NCBI GenBank assembly: GCA_029465975.1
Contig: CM055753.1
Location: forward strand, 2,664,643-2,728,642
Origin: Dallia pectoralis
Lineage: Eukaryota > Chordata > Actinopteri > Esociformes > Umbridae
Direction: 5' to 3'
DNA length: 64,000 bases
Shown here one piece after another: positions 32,311-44,781 of the stretch. A program made the position numbers and the translations under genes. Below the pieces are notes generated by a model. It ran no database searches. It saw nothing but the letters and a program-made list of their open reading frames with translations, and was not told where the DNA came from. Positions within the stretch are counted from its first letter, which is position 1; every line of letters starts with the position of its first letter.

Positions 32311-32437
32311 ACTGTTGTTGTGTACCCACCAATGCTGACAGGGAGCACCCCACACACTGTTGTACCCACCCCCTGCTGACAGGGAGCACCCCACACACTG
32401 TTGTACCCACCCCCTGCTGACAGGGAGCACCCCACAC
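32311..32437. repeat. 41 bp array, right block
   Basis: About 3 units. It begins with the same unusual first unit (TGTTGTTGTGTACCCACCAATGC) as the left block, so the array was duplicated, not merely split, around the retroposon. Confidence 0.9.
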
Positions 32438-32658
32438 GCCTTGTTGTTTCAGAGATGCGCTGACCCAGGCGTCTGGCCGTAACAATCTGTCCCCTGTCAA
32501 AGTCGCTCAGTTCTTGACTCCCGCCCATTTCTACGGCATCCAACACTTTGACTAAAATAACTGATTGTTTCTTTCCCTTCTAATCTAGCCAGACTTTGAC
32601 ATGTGCTCTTGAACACCAACGTTATTCGCTTCACCTGTAAATTCGCCTCATCAGTGTA

Positions 32659-33677
32659 TAACTTCATTCTATTTCATTCGATTTGTGGAAACATATTGAG
32701 CACTTGTATACCATTTTAAATGGCTTGGATAATGTAGATGTATTACTGGGGCGCAGAATTTAGTTTGCTTGATATCCTTGGTCCAGTTGTGGTTCCTTTC
32801 AGCCGTGCACACGCCTGGGTTGCGAGTTGAATTCCCAAAGGGCCCAGAAGGTAATAGTGTGAAAATAAATGTGCTAGAGTGCCTGCTAAATAAATAAAAT
32901 GGTACAATGTTCCTAGAGTGCAATCACTAAATGTTATATAGATAATGGTTTATTTCTATGCATAGCAATGTGAAACGCAAAAATGTTCAAGTAATACAGC
33001 GTGAAAGCTAATGTATTTCCCGAAAGCATGGAATGTGTGAATGCAACGATTTCTTTAGCTTTTTTTGAGTTCACCTTAAAGGGACTGAGATTGGTTCTTT
33101 TGAAGAGGAATATATGAAGAGGGGAAAGTAGAGAAATTACAGAGAACTTACGTTCCTAAAACCAATGTTCTATCCAGCAACAGTGATGATTGTGATAATA
33201 CAATAATGTCAAGCCACAATTTCCCACTCGCGCTTTAAAAATATGACATTATTCAATTTTCCACTTCAATGATTTCGAGAAAATCGTTGTATTTAATTTC
33301 ACCAAATGATATATAGTTACTGTTTGACAGTTACACTGCACAGCTAAGGCTTGACTAACACATTCTAATTCGGGTTATTCTCCACGTGGCCACGCACATC
33401 ACGGTATGAAAATGCATTAGCCTTTCATTAAAATTCAACTCAGACTTGCTCTGGGCAGAGAATTATGTCCAACACACACACACACACACCCACAGACACA
33501 CACACACAGACACACAAACACCAGACAGGATGTCTTCAAATAATTGATGTAGCTATTGAAGTACATGGAAATATGACTTACTTTCAGGGTCTCTGAGGGT
33601 CAAGGTTTGTTCTTTCACTTTGGGCAAGAAAACCATATAGCTATATTTAAAAAGGTCCTCTCAGAGATTCGCTCGTT

Positions 33678-33733
<56 letters not shown>

Positions 33734-34984
33734 TGGATGTTATAGCTAGCTAGATGTTATAGCTATGCTAGCGCTGTGGATGGTTTAACTGAACAGGGCT
33801 CCTTTATCAAACAAGCCATTAAGGAATGTGAACACATCTGATTGCTAAAGTACAGAGGGGGGGGGGATAAAAGACAGAATGAGTGTGAAAGAAAGGAGAG
33901 GAGTGAAGGGATTGAACGAAAAACAGTAAACCTACAGAGCAAAAACAAGCCAGACAAAGTGGAACTATGAAAGCATATCTTCTAAAACCGCAGAAAATGG
34001 TGAGAAAAGAGAACATCCTCCAAATTGTGAGTATTGTTTTTACCACACACTATAAAGAGTGGCCTCCAGGGGCCAGACAATTGCTTTAGCATGTTTTAGC
34101 AGATTGTAGAAATGTAAATAACATTTCAATAAATCTGACTCAATATTGTCTGAGCCTGCCTGAAGTCATAAGAAAGGATAACGACTCGCCAACTTGATTA
34201 AATGAATAAATTATGACGTTTAAAATATTATAACAGTTATGGCAATGTCAATTCCTTCATTAACTCCACAATAATAAATTGCTGGTATAGGGATTCACCC
34301 TCTAACCTCCTTTATTGTTAGAACTCAGGAAATATGTACCACACACGTCCAACCAGGTAAAGTCTGTGTTCTGCCAGAAAGCCATAATAATTGCTTTACT
34401 GTGGCCACTTTGGGTGATTGTCTGCGGCCAGAAGTTCCTGCCTGCCTTTTTACAACCCTGTGCTAGTAAACTTAGCCCTGGACTAGCGATAATACAGTGA
34501 CTGTCTCCTGGGTACCTACATTTCACACTCATTTGCTCATGGTTCTCACTTTTATGAACACATGAAATAAGTTCAAGACGAGTTCAGTCAAATGATAAAT
34601 TGGTTTTCTAACCGTGTAAGCAAGTCATATCTAACTCAACGTAAAGTATTTGAAATTGATGTTGAGGCTCAACAAAACATAATATTGGTTAAAGTACTTG
34701 CACTGGATTTCTTTTCTTACTAATGGTACGAAATCATTGTAGCAAACTTTTAGTTTGTTATTTAAATTATTATAAAACTTGGTCTGAAAAAAACATGGAA
34801 CCATGAATATAATTGGTATTAATTGGTGTGATACTGTGTTCGTATACTGCTTACAGGGTAAGGTAGTAAGGGAGGAGGAGTGCTTGACGCTATCTTTAAA
34901 GCGTGATGGAGGCAATGTGGTGCTTTGGTGGTGGTAAAGACTATCTCAGGGTTAAATGCATATTAAAGAACAGGAAGGCTTTGA
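32659..34984. other. unannotated intergenic stretch with CA microsatellites
   Basis: CA runs at 33,472-33,520 (with CAGA interruptions) and 33,680-33,729, and a G-run at about 33,857-33,866. No gene is recognised. Confidence 0.5.
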
Positions 34985-35270
34985 CTCCATTATGCAGCCT
35001 CGCTGTCACGTGTGGGAACCTTTTGTTTCACACTCGTGACAGTGGGCTTTTAGTGGGGTGCAAACAGCTAATTCTGGTTGGGTGGTTTTGTTACGAATGT
35101 GCACAGCGTGTGTCAGATAGCAATCTGTTGGGTTATTTAAGTTCCCGGGGTAATTTGGCACTTCGCTTAGCGTTAGTTCAATGTCACGTTTTATGGAGGT
35201 TAGTGTTGTTTGTGTATCCTAGATCGCTGTTTTATGTTTTTTAGTAAGTCGCTATCTCGCTTCTTTATTT
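34985..35270 (+). mobile_element. possible LTR remnant
   Basis: Sequence order TTTGTTTCACACTCGTGAC...GGGTTATTTAAGTTCCC...TTTTAGTAAGTCGCTATC resembles 19,185-19,615. Borders are not defined. Confidence 0.2.
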
Positions 35271-35341
35271 TACAATTTCCAGCAGGTGGCTCCAATACAG
35301 CGTATTTGCCAGATGCCAGCACCTAGACGCTGGGTAGAGCC

Positions 35342-35707
35342 AGTCAGCGTGCCAGAGCCGGTCCCCAAAGTCAGCGTGCCAGAGCCGGTCCCCTGAGTTA
35401 GCTTGCCAGAGCCAGTCCACTGAGTCAGCGTGCCAGAGCCGGTCCCAGGAGTCAGCGTGCCAGAGCGGGTCCCTTGAGTCAGCGTGTCAGAGCCAGTCCC
35501 CTGAGTCAGCTTGCCAGAGCTGGTCCCTTGAGTCAGCGTGCCAGAGCGGGTCCCTTGAGTCAGCGTGCCAGAGCCAGTCCCTTGAGTCAGCGTGCCAGAG
35601 CTGGTCCCTTGAGTCAGCGTGCCAGAGCCAGTCCCCTGAGTTAGCTTGCCAGAGCTGGTCCCTTGAGTCAGCGTGCCAGAGCGGTCCCAGGAGTCAGCGT
35701 GCCAGAG
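35342..35707. repeat. 27 bp minisatellite, about 14 copies
   Basis: The unit is CCCTTGAGTCAGCGTGCCAG plus AGCCAGT. The array runs directly into a Tc1-type terminal fragment. Its open minus-strand frame (nine-residue GTLTQGTGS) is a consequence of period 27. Confidence 0.95.
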
Positions 35708-35797
35708 ATGATTTATCTTTGTCTCATTTTTGTCACCAAATATCACCAAAACCTGGCATTTTAACAGGGGTGTGTAGACTTTTTATATCCACTGTAC
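35708..35797. mobile_element. Tc1-type terminal fragment
   Basis: TCTCATTTTTGTCACCAAAT, then AAAACCTGGCATTTTAACAG, then GGGTGTGTAGACTTTTTATATCC ending ACTGTA. This is the characteristic terminal inverted repeat of a fish Tc1-related family. Only one end is present. Confidence 0.65.
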
Positions 35798-36511
35798 ACG
35801 CTCCTGAGACTATTTACTTTGTTTTAAGTGTCCACTATTGCTGACAGTTAAACCGTTGAAAAGCAAAAATCATAGTCTAAGGAGGATACTAACACTTTCG
35901 CCAACTGCTGAATAGCGAACATCGCAGAGGTTGTATGTGTGATCCCGAGTTTGAACTCAGAGTAGCAAAAATCTGTTTGTAATATCTTGTCATGTTGTCT
36001 GATTTTGAACACATGTGTTTATATGCCTTTGGTGTTATTGCCAGAATTCAAACCCAAATAATTTCTGCCATTTTGTTTGTTACCTTTAAATATGTGCTAT
36101 TTTATCAAACTACTGTCAAAGCCTTATCTATGTTCACACGCTTCCGAGGTTTAATTTGCCAAACGACTTAAGTGTTTAAACCTTTCAGGTGACAATGCAT
36201 CCTGCAAGACATGAAAGACTCAATTAATTTGCCATTCAAATCCAACCGCCACATAGTAATGTGGTTTGATAGTTTAGTGGCGGTATTATTGTCATCCAGT
36301 GCTGCTTCAATTCCCCAATAACGATGCTGGAGAAGCTAGAGTCCAAAAGGCAATGTTTTCAACCAAACCCTTTATTGAGTCAGAAAGTGTGTGTGTGCGT
36401 GTGTTTGCATGTTGAAAGGAGAAAGCGAGAGGAAATTGAGAGCCTGTGCGTCAGTAGTGGCTGTCAACATGAATAGACAGAGACGGGACCATACTCTGCT
36501 TCCCTGTAGTG
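35798..36511. other. unannotated intergenic stretch
   Basis: Nothing recognised. Confidence 0.4.
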
Positions 36512-37219
36512 CCCAGCTCACTGAGGTCCAGCTCACTCAGGTCCAGCTCACTCAGGTCCAGCTCACTGAGGTCCAACTAACTGAGGTCCAGCTCACTCAG
36601 GTCCAGCTCACTGAGGTCCAACTAACTGAGGTCCAGCTCACTCAGGTCCAGCTCACTGAGGTCCAGCTCACTGAGGACCAGCTCACTCAAGTCCAGCTTT
36701 GAGGTCCAGCTCACTGAGGTCTAGCACACTCATGGTCCAGCTCACTGAGGTCCAGCTCACTCAGGTCCAGCTTTGAGGTACAGCTCACTGAGGTCTAGCT
36801 CACTCAGGTCCAGCTTTGAGGTCCAGCTCACTGAGGTCCAGCTCACTCAGGTCCGGCTTTGAGGTCCAGCTCACTCAGTTCCAGCTCACTGGGGTCCAGC
36901 TCACTCAGGTCCAGCTCACTGAGGTCCAGCTTTGAGGTCCAGCTCACTGAGGTCCAGCTCACAGAGTTCCAGCTCACTGAAGTCCAGCTCACTCAGGTCC
37001 TGCTCACTCAGGTCCTGCTCACAGAGGTCCAGCTCACAGAGGTCCAGCTCACTCAGGTCCAGCTCACGCAGGTCCAGCTCACAGAGGTCCAGCTCACTCA
37101 GGTCTAGCTCACTGAAGTCCTGCTCACAGAGGTCCAGCTCACTCAGGTCCAGCTCACAGAGGTCCAGCTCACTCAGGTCTAGCTCACTGAAGTCCAGCTC
37201 ACTGAGGTCTAGCTCACTG
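36512..37219. repeat. 15 bp minisatellite, about 47 units
   Basis: The unit is AGGTCCAGCTCACTG with GAG, CAG and AAG alternations. Shorter AGGTCCAGCTTTG units occur in the middle. Period 15 keeps QLTEV-type frames open; these are not considered genes. Confidence 0.95.
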
Positions 37220-38061
37220 ATATGGCCCTTCCAGCATTCTCACATTCCCGCCCCCTAAAACAGCTTCTACGGTGTATTTTAATTTCCCCATTATGTCACT
37301 TCTCAATTTGAAATGGAGCCTCTCTACCCTTTTTTCTGTCACAAAGCTCTGCTGCCTCTTTCTTTATTTTGCTTTTCTTGTTGTTCCCTCTGTTTTCTCT
37401 GTAATTCTGGCTTGGAGCTTATCGGGTGGGCTCAGCTGCTAGTGGACTGACCACTGAGGACCTTCTGGAAATTGTGACTGGAATTACTCACTGACAAACA
37501 GCCACATTCTTTACCCCATCATTCAGTTAAATCCGGCAGAACACGTATCCCCTAAATTGAAATGATGAAAAATGTGGGTTTACCGCAAACTCCAGTTGAA
37601 GTTCATATTGAATGGCTGAAAGAACCATGTTTAAGAGATAAAGTTAAAGACAGAAGTTTGACTCTTTCCCCAGTGGTAACTGCTTCATGTGGTAAATCTG
37701 TAGTCAGGGTTCGTTTACTAGAAGAACATGTATATAAGTGTTACGCTTGCCTCATACCAGCCCACCAGATAACTTCAACTGAAACTAGAGCTATTCTGTT
37801 GATACGTTTGTGCGTACCAAGGACGACACGAGCAGAAGATTCGTTTGAAAGCAAATCCAAAACAATCAGATGCATGGTATGTTTTTGGATAATACAAAAA
37901 TATATTAAAAAGCTTGGTATATTTTCCCATCTGTCAAGAATGTGGTCGATTGTATTTTTATGTTAACGTTTGTTAAACTACCTTGTACAATTCAAACTTT
38001 CTTTCTAAAGAAACTAAGATCAATACCCTTCTATAATGGCAAAACCATATTCTTCTATAAT
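37220..38061. other. unannotated intergenic stretch
   Basis: Holds a 134-residue open frame (37,562-37,966) without any recognised motif, probably chance. Confidence 0.4.
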
Positions 38062-38652
38062 AGTATACAAACACAGTATATATGGTATATGTTTGTATAC
38101 AAACACAGTATATATGGTATATGTTTGTATACAAATATGGTATATGTTTGTATACAAATATGGTATATATGGTATATATTTGTTTACAAACACAGTATAT
38201 ATGGCATATGCTTGTTTACAAACAAGGTATATATGGTATATGTTTGTTTACAAACACAGTATATATGGTATATGTTTGTATACAAATATGGTATATATGG
38301 TGTATGTTTGTATACAAACATGGTATATATGGTATATGTTTGTTTACAAACACAGTATATATGGTATATGTTTGTGTACAAACATGGTATATATATATGA
38401 TACATGTTTGTTTACAAACACGGTATATATGGTATATGTTTGTTTACCAACATGGTATATATGGTATATGTTGGTTTACAAATATGGTATATATGGTATA
38501 TGTTTGTTCACAAACATGGTATATATGGTATATGTTTGTTTACAAACATGGTATATATGGTATATGTTTGTTTACAAACATGGTATATATGGTATATGTT
38601 TGTTTACAAACACAGTATATATGGTATATGTTTGTTTACAAACATGGTATAT
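38062..38652. repeat. 32 bp palindrome-bearing minisatellite, left block
   Basis: The unit is GGTATATATGGTATATG plus TTTGTTTACAAACAT. Many units contain TGTTTGTATACAAACA, a perfect 16 bp palindrome, so every unit can form a small hairpin or cruciform. Confidence 0.95.
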
Positions 38653-39583
38653 TAGGGCTGGGATATTTAACGCGTTAATCTGATGCGTTAATTTCACAAA
38701 AAAAATAATTTAACGCAATTAACGCACCACTTTATTAAGTTTCGGTTTCGGTTTGCAAAGCCGAATTCAAATACCATTGAAGCAGCTCGTCTTTAGTTTA
38801 TCATATAAAAGCAAACACATGGTCATTATTTACGTTACTAGAGAGTATATAGGACAGAAACACCCGGTCATTATTGATGTTGCAATCCGCCAATCCGCGT
38901 TACTGCAGTAATGTGCGCCAAATCGGGCTTTTGACCAAACAAGTAATCGTTAACCGATGTTTTAGATAAATAGATAGAAACTGCCGCCAAATAAACACAG
39001 TAGAAGACGAGGGACTGAAATAAATCATTCCAATTGCATTGGGATCCCCATCATACAATCTACCCTCTAAAACGATTGTTTTGAGACATAACCTGCTGGA
39101 GAAAGCAGAGAACGTCACTCTCATGGAGACCCTAACCAACCCGATCACCAAACTTAATTTAACTTAATTCTGTTTGTCATTCATATTACAAAGGCTGTTA
39201 TAGACTTCTTTAAAATTAATCTGGCATCTTTACATATAGTGCAATTATTTTGGCCTATAGGCTTAAGTTCTAAAATAATCTATCTTTGACATTGATGGTT
39301 TCACCTTACACTTTGTCATTTTGTTTTTGAAAAACCCCTTCAGGGTTTAAATATATAACTTGCACTTCAACACTTTGTTTATAAAGTTGCTATATTTGAT
39401 AAGAATGACTATTCTGTATTGTTCACAGGAGAGACTATCGTAAAATAATGTATTTAAAATATACTTCATTGTGTTAATTGATTTATTTCATTGTTTCAAA
39501 CAACTTGGGGAAAATGCGATTAATCGCGATTAATCACATGTGCGATTAATTAGTTAATTTTTTAAAATAAATTGACGGCCCTA
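38653..39583. mobile_element. 931 bp non-autonomous hAT-like element
   Basis: The ends are TAGGGCTG... and ...CGGCCCTA, imperfect inverted repeats. Both flanks are the 8 bp TGGTATAT (38,645-38,652 and 39,584-39,591). 8 bp is the hAT target-duplication length, though the target array itself contains this word. Subterminal zones repeat CGCGTTAATC / GCGATTAATCGCGATTAATC motifs. No transposase. Confidence 0.7.
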
Positions 39584-39885
39584 TGGTATATATATATATA
39601 TATATATGATACATGTTTGTTTACAAACACGGTATATATGGTATATGTTTGTTTACAAACATGGTATATATGGTATATGTTGGTTTACAAATATGGTATA
39701 TATGGTATATGTTTGTTCACAAACATGGTATATATGGTATATGTTTGTTTACAAACATGGTATATATGGTATATGTTTGTTCACAAACATGGTATATATG
39801 GTATATGTTTGTTTACAAACATGGTATATATGGTATATGTTTGTTTACAAACACTGTATATATGGTGTATATATACGATATATAC
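39584..39885. repeat. 32 bp minisatellite, right block
   Basis: Starts with a TA run, then repeats the variant order GATACATG, CACGG, TTGGTTTACAAATATGG, TTCACAAAC that is also seen from 38,399 in the left block. It is therefore a duplicated segment and not simply the other half of a split array. Confidence 0.9.
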
Positions 39886-42800
39886 GATGATTATGACACA
39901 CTGTCAGAATAGGAATTTGGAAGTTGGAATGCTCGTGCACAGTGTGTTTGTACAGGTACGTCAGGGAACTGTAGTTACACAGACACATGTACAAAAGAAG
40001 AAATGTTGCTGTTGTTATGGCACTGATTAAAAACATTCACATAAACCACAAGACAGACAGAACATCAATACGGCTATATGCTAGACAAACATAGAACCGA
40101 GAACATCTGAACATCGGAGGCAAGATCAAGCAGCCCCCACGAGAACAACACAACTTCATGTAACGAAAAGAAATGCGAACGTCATAATAGTGACCTTAGC
40201 AAGGCTGGAATCAATTTCAATCTTCCTCTCAGCATGTCAACAAAGAGCTAGGTCCTAGAATGTCAATGACCTTACTTGACCTTCTGATAACAAAAACATT
40301 TGAGGCATGCTGGTCAGAGGGTTCTGCGGGCAGGTCGTGGAACCAGTTATTGAATCGGCTCGATGCTCATAGAGCAAAAACGCTTTACACTATCTCTCCA
40401 CACATTCCTGTTAAATAAATTAGAAAAAATGCGGTTTTTACAGAAAGAAATTTAGTTTTTTACAGAAACCAGCATTCACAAAAATGTTTTGTAATGCATA
40501 AAACTGTGTCAGGCCTAAAACATTTATATTAGCAATGCCTAAATGCATGTATCATGTTTCATTTAAATCACAGACGGCAACATTAAAATATAATGTGCAT
40601 ATTTATTTGGTACATAAATTAGACATCAATTAACTAACGAACAAAACAAGTTGATTTGTTCACCCAATTTCAAGGTGATAGCTGCAATTACTTATGAAAC
40701 ACTAACATTATACTTGTAATTTAAACAAAAAAGATTTCCCTCTTGGGATTACAACTTAAAAATGCTAATGATTTTTTGTGTTTCCAGCGCCAGACAGAGA
40801 ACAAGTGTTGAATAAAATACACTAAACACAGATATATTATGCATGAAAAAATGTGGCATCTGTAATATCTACATTGTCCAACGGCCATGTGTCACTATCT
40901 CTGTGAAGACAATCAAACCTTCCTTATGTAATTGTAATTTCATACAAATGCATGACTAGGGCCGATATGGCTATATCCTAACCCGTGTGTGACTTTTCCT
41001 ATTCCTATTTTACAGCTCTAACACTTATCTGATTAAAATTGTGAATATTAAAATGAAGCACTTATTTTTTTCTTCTCTGGAGATTTTCCATCATGGTGTG
41101 TATGAGCGACCATCTTCAGTCGTTGTAGCAGGTTGCTAATTATAAGGTATTAAGGGGTTTTATGTGTCAGTTTTGCAGTGTGATATGAGCAAATTAACAG
41201 AATGTATCTTAAGGTAAAAGGAGAATGAAAGTGTTTCACCATGATTTTGTGTGCATATCCTAAATCCGGGTTTCTCGTTGGTCAAAATAAAGTGCACCAC
41301 TTTCTTTCGATGTCACAAAGCTATTTAAGCATCGCACCTCAAACAAGCAATAATAACTGGCTAGCCTAATCTCTAAGTAAAAAAAACGGATCTTCTCATC
41401 GTCAGAAGATATATATTATTGTTTGTTATTAACTATACTTCTTAGAAGCAAACACGAGGAACAATGATTTCTGCCAGTGACCAGCCTATCCATCAAAACA
41501 TTAGCTAGAGTTGTTTTAATTTTCCATGTCAAGAAATGTCGATAAAATGTTTTTCCAGATATGGGTATCATTGCAACCAATAAGTTGAAATAACTTTTAG
41601 CTTTACAGATGTTTTTTGTTATTCATGTATAACTCTAATTGGCTATGTGGAGCTTTCATGCTGTTAAAGACAAACGAGTATAATTAGATGTTCTACCCTT
41701 GTGTATTTCTGATGATACTGCGCATCCACAGCCACTGATTGGTTTTAGTACACTCTACATTTGTAAAGCCTTTTTGCTTCTGAGAAAAATGCCCACCTTC
41801 ACTGGACTTTCTGTTAGTAGTCCTCCATGTGGCTGAATTCTCTCTGCCCTGAGGCCTAGAGTCAGCAGAGAGTTTGAGCCGAGCAATTTTAATGAGAGCT
41901 CCACCACCATCTAATTTCACCCTCGTATATAGCTTGAGGGAAAACTACAGGTATCCATGTATGTATTCATTCTATCAGATTTAGTCTGCCAGACAACAGC
42001 AGTGAGTCTAGAGGTGTCCGTCTAAAGCAGGTAAAGACGGCTGTTGTCATTTTTGCCGTTGCTGTTCAGTTTCCCATTTTATTTCTTGTTACACACATCA
42101 TATACATGTAGACACACTTCATAGCACACAATGTTCACCATAAACCGTTATCCACAGTTATGTTGTTAATCATCTTTAAGAATACCTGTCAGGTGAATTT
42201 CAGAGGGAGTGTCCAGGAGAGGGGAAACACGGTTGTGAGAACGAGGCCTTACCATCTCTCTTAGCTCTCAGAATCCAGGAACTGTTGGTCACACCTTACA
42301 GACACTTCAAAACATAATGTTTAAGGAATGACGTGAGGAAAAGGGACTTCTCTGACTGAACAACGACACACTCAATTTCACATTGACAGACTGCGTGACA
42401 TACTGATGGCCGACTGAAGACATCTCTGACTGACGTCTTTTAGTGAAGCTCACTCACTTCGATCTTAACCAAACGGGGGTTTTGGAGAAAAAAAAATCAG
42501 GTCATCATGAGGAAATCCATCTCTACATAACTCTCTTTAAACTTATAACAGCATACTGTGAAATATATTTCATGACGTTCGTCGCCATGGTTTCCATGAA
42601 AGGCTTGATAATACATTTCTCTCAATATATTGTTAGTGAACACAGCTCTCAGAACGATGTGTTAGAATTGCATAGGGAGTTTGAAGATTACTTTATCTTT
42701 CTTGCTTTGTGTTCCAAATGTCACCATGTGTCACCCTACACTACTATTTATCGTCCGCTAGTGAGTTGAGCCGTATGTGCTCAGGTCAAATGTAGTCCGT

Positions 42801-43010
42801 GTTTAAGGAATAGGATGCCATTTAAGACACAGTGGTTTAAGGTAGGCTCGTTACTGTAGTTATATCATAGTATCGCCAAAGCAATTGCCTTCAGCTTGAC
42901 CTTTAAATGATGCCAGGCACATTGGAACTGCGAGATATTCCGGGTGAAAAAAAATCTTGGCATAACTTTAACCCACAATCCTGAACATAAATAGTAGACC
43001 GATAAATCCC
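39886..43010. other. unannotated intergenic stretch
   Basis: No gene or repeat of note is recognised in about 3.1 kb. 41,700-41,940 is non-repetitive with an open minus frame but no recognised domain. 42,780-42,832 (GTTTAAGGAATAGGATGCCA) is short fish-repeat debris. Confidence 0.4.
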
Positions 43011-43083
<73 letters not shown>

Positions 43084-43110
43084 CAGAGAGAGAGAGAAAC
43101 AGAGAGAGAG
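43011..43110. repeat. GA microsatellite
   Basis: About 100 bp of GA with CAGA interruptions. Confidence 0.95.
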
Positions 43111-43310
43111 TGAGTGGCCTCTTTAGGCTGTTGGATAGCAAACGAGAAACTCCTCAAAAATGGAGGTGCCAGATGTAATGGATGCTGAGCTCTTTGCTCT
43201 AAACGTTCTCTAATCGCTTCTCTCAAGTCTGTGTCGAGGACACGGTGTGAATACATAGTTTGTCTGGACCAGCAGCCCTGTGTGATTGGAGGTTCCTGGA
43301 CGTCCGGCTG

Positions 43311-43612
43311 CAGGGGGATGGGTCAGGGGGCGGGGTAAGTGGGCTGGGTCAGGGGGCAGGGTCAGTAGGCTGGGTCAGGGGGCTGGGTCAGGGGTCTGGG
43401 TCAGTGGGCTGGGTCAGGGGGCTGGGTCAGGGGTCTGGGTCAGTGGGCTGTGTCAGGGGGCGGGGTCAGGGGGCGGGGTCAGGAGGCTGGGTTAGGGGGC
43501 TGGGTCAGGGGTCTGGGTCAGGGGGCTGGGTCAGGGGTCTGGGTCAGGGGGCGGGGTCAGGGGGCTGGGTCAGGGGTCTGTGTCAGGGGTCTGTGTCAGG
43601 GGGCGGGGTCAG
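43311..43612. repeat. 13 bp G-rich minisatellite, about 23 units
   Basis: Units GGTCAGGGGGCTG and GGTCAGGGGTCTG, with CGG variants. Runs of 3-6 G every few bases on the plus strand could fold as G-quadruplexes. Confidence 0.95.
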
Positions 43613-44781
43613 CTTACATGTGCTCTTCTCTTGCCCTGTTGACTTGAGCGTGGTCTCACAGGGACCGTCGCCTGTTTTGGTGCATTTTACCCTGACCGTA
43701 CGTGCACCCGGACAGATTTGTGGTTATCTTTAACCTTTTAGCGATGGACATTCACCTTTCTGGCGCACTGAACTCTCCCCGTTTCTCCGCAGGTCTCTTC
43801 GTCAGTGACCAATAAAGGTCAATTAAACGATATCATCCTTTTCACTTTGCTTTTCACTATCGCCTCTGTTCAACTCATTAAGGCTGAAAATAGGATGTGA
43901 TTTCATCGTGTCTCAGCTTCGCCCTCACCTCATTAAATGTGAAAGTGAGAACATGAGGTTGCTTCCAATACGGTTTACATCACAATAATGAGCGCTTTTA
44001 AATTGCTCAGGACAATCTCACGACTATCGCGTAATTCAGAAGACAGACCATTCGTTGCGGTTTAATCAGACAAATTGAAAGAGACTCTCTCTTTACGCGT
44101 CTCTTCACAGTACCGCTGCACCGAGTCCTCATTGGCGCACTCGTCTCCTCGGGAGCCGGGCTCGTCGCTTTCAGGACAGAGGACCCTAGGAAATAGGATG
44201 CTATTTGGGATACGTTTGGAGCTATGGCTGTAGTGAAGTGAGTTCCACCTTGTAATCCGCAGTCTAAGACAGGGAAGTGGACAAACCGTCTGCCGTGTTT
44301 TAATAAGCAGCTAATGGATGGGGCCAGAGAAATGGAACCACTCTGATATGTACGAAACAAGCAAAAGATGCGACGACTGACCGTCCATGAGAGAACTGTT
44401 AACCACGCTTTAAAATGTTGTTTAAGCGTCAATTAACACAAAGTGTTATTACAGCATATTTACATATTTATTATGTAATTACCCTGTAACACATTGGCAA
44501 ATAGTTTTTATAATTAACATTCACACTCTACTTACAACATAAGGTATGTGGTAATTGCAATCTGCAAGTAGAGGCGATGCAATTATTCATTCACATGTTC
44601 AAATTCCCAATGTCATATCCACGTGTCACCAGTCAGCCTCTAAGTGTACAGTAACAAGTATGTGCCACACATACTTATAACTAGATAAAACCTTTGAATA
44701 CATAATGCTTTTAAATAAATAAATCAATGAAATGGCTAACCATTTAAACTAGCTAATTCCATTAACAAGCGAATAATTTTA
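43613..44781. other. unannotated intergenic stretch
   Basis: Nothing coding is recognised. 44,185-44,217 (TAGGAAATAGGATGCTATTT, then GGGATACG) is a short fish-repeat relic. Confidence 0.4.

Larger units (their letters stand above)
31297..32658 (-). pseudogene. Tc1-like element, third family, rebuilt by arrays and a retroposon
   Basis: Inverted ends: TACACTAATGAGCCAAAAC at 31,297 and TTCGCCTCATCAGTGTA ending at 32,658, each next to TA. The minus-strand transposase starts GSQELSDFDRGQIVTARRLG, continuing QRISETTRR with VGCS, which matches the N-terminal region of a known fish Tc1 family. Immediately after VGCS the gene turns into a 41 bp array (32,311-32,437), a SINE-like retroposon (31,843-32,310) and the same array again (31,631-31,842). 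The C-terminal sequence then resumes (GAAGGATCTGCTGCAAATGT and onward). All catalytic residues are lost. Confidence 0.75.

Noticed and set aside
36391..37258. QLTEV/QLTQV repeat ORFs, superficially coiled-coil-like
   Set aside because: They arise from the 15 bp array, with frame breaks wherever short units occur.
37562..37966. 134-residue plus-strand ORF with several Cys
   Set aside because: Cys spacing fits no zinc finger, composition is like the surrounding DNA and no homolog is recognised.
38036..38683. 215-residue Tyr/Cys-rich ORF
   Set aside because: Translates the 32 bp TATATG-rich array; the same peptide cycle appears in all three frames because 32 is not a multiple of three.
43260..43733. 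157-residue Gly/Ser-rich ORF
   Set aside because: By-product of the 13 bp G-rich array.
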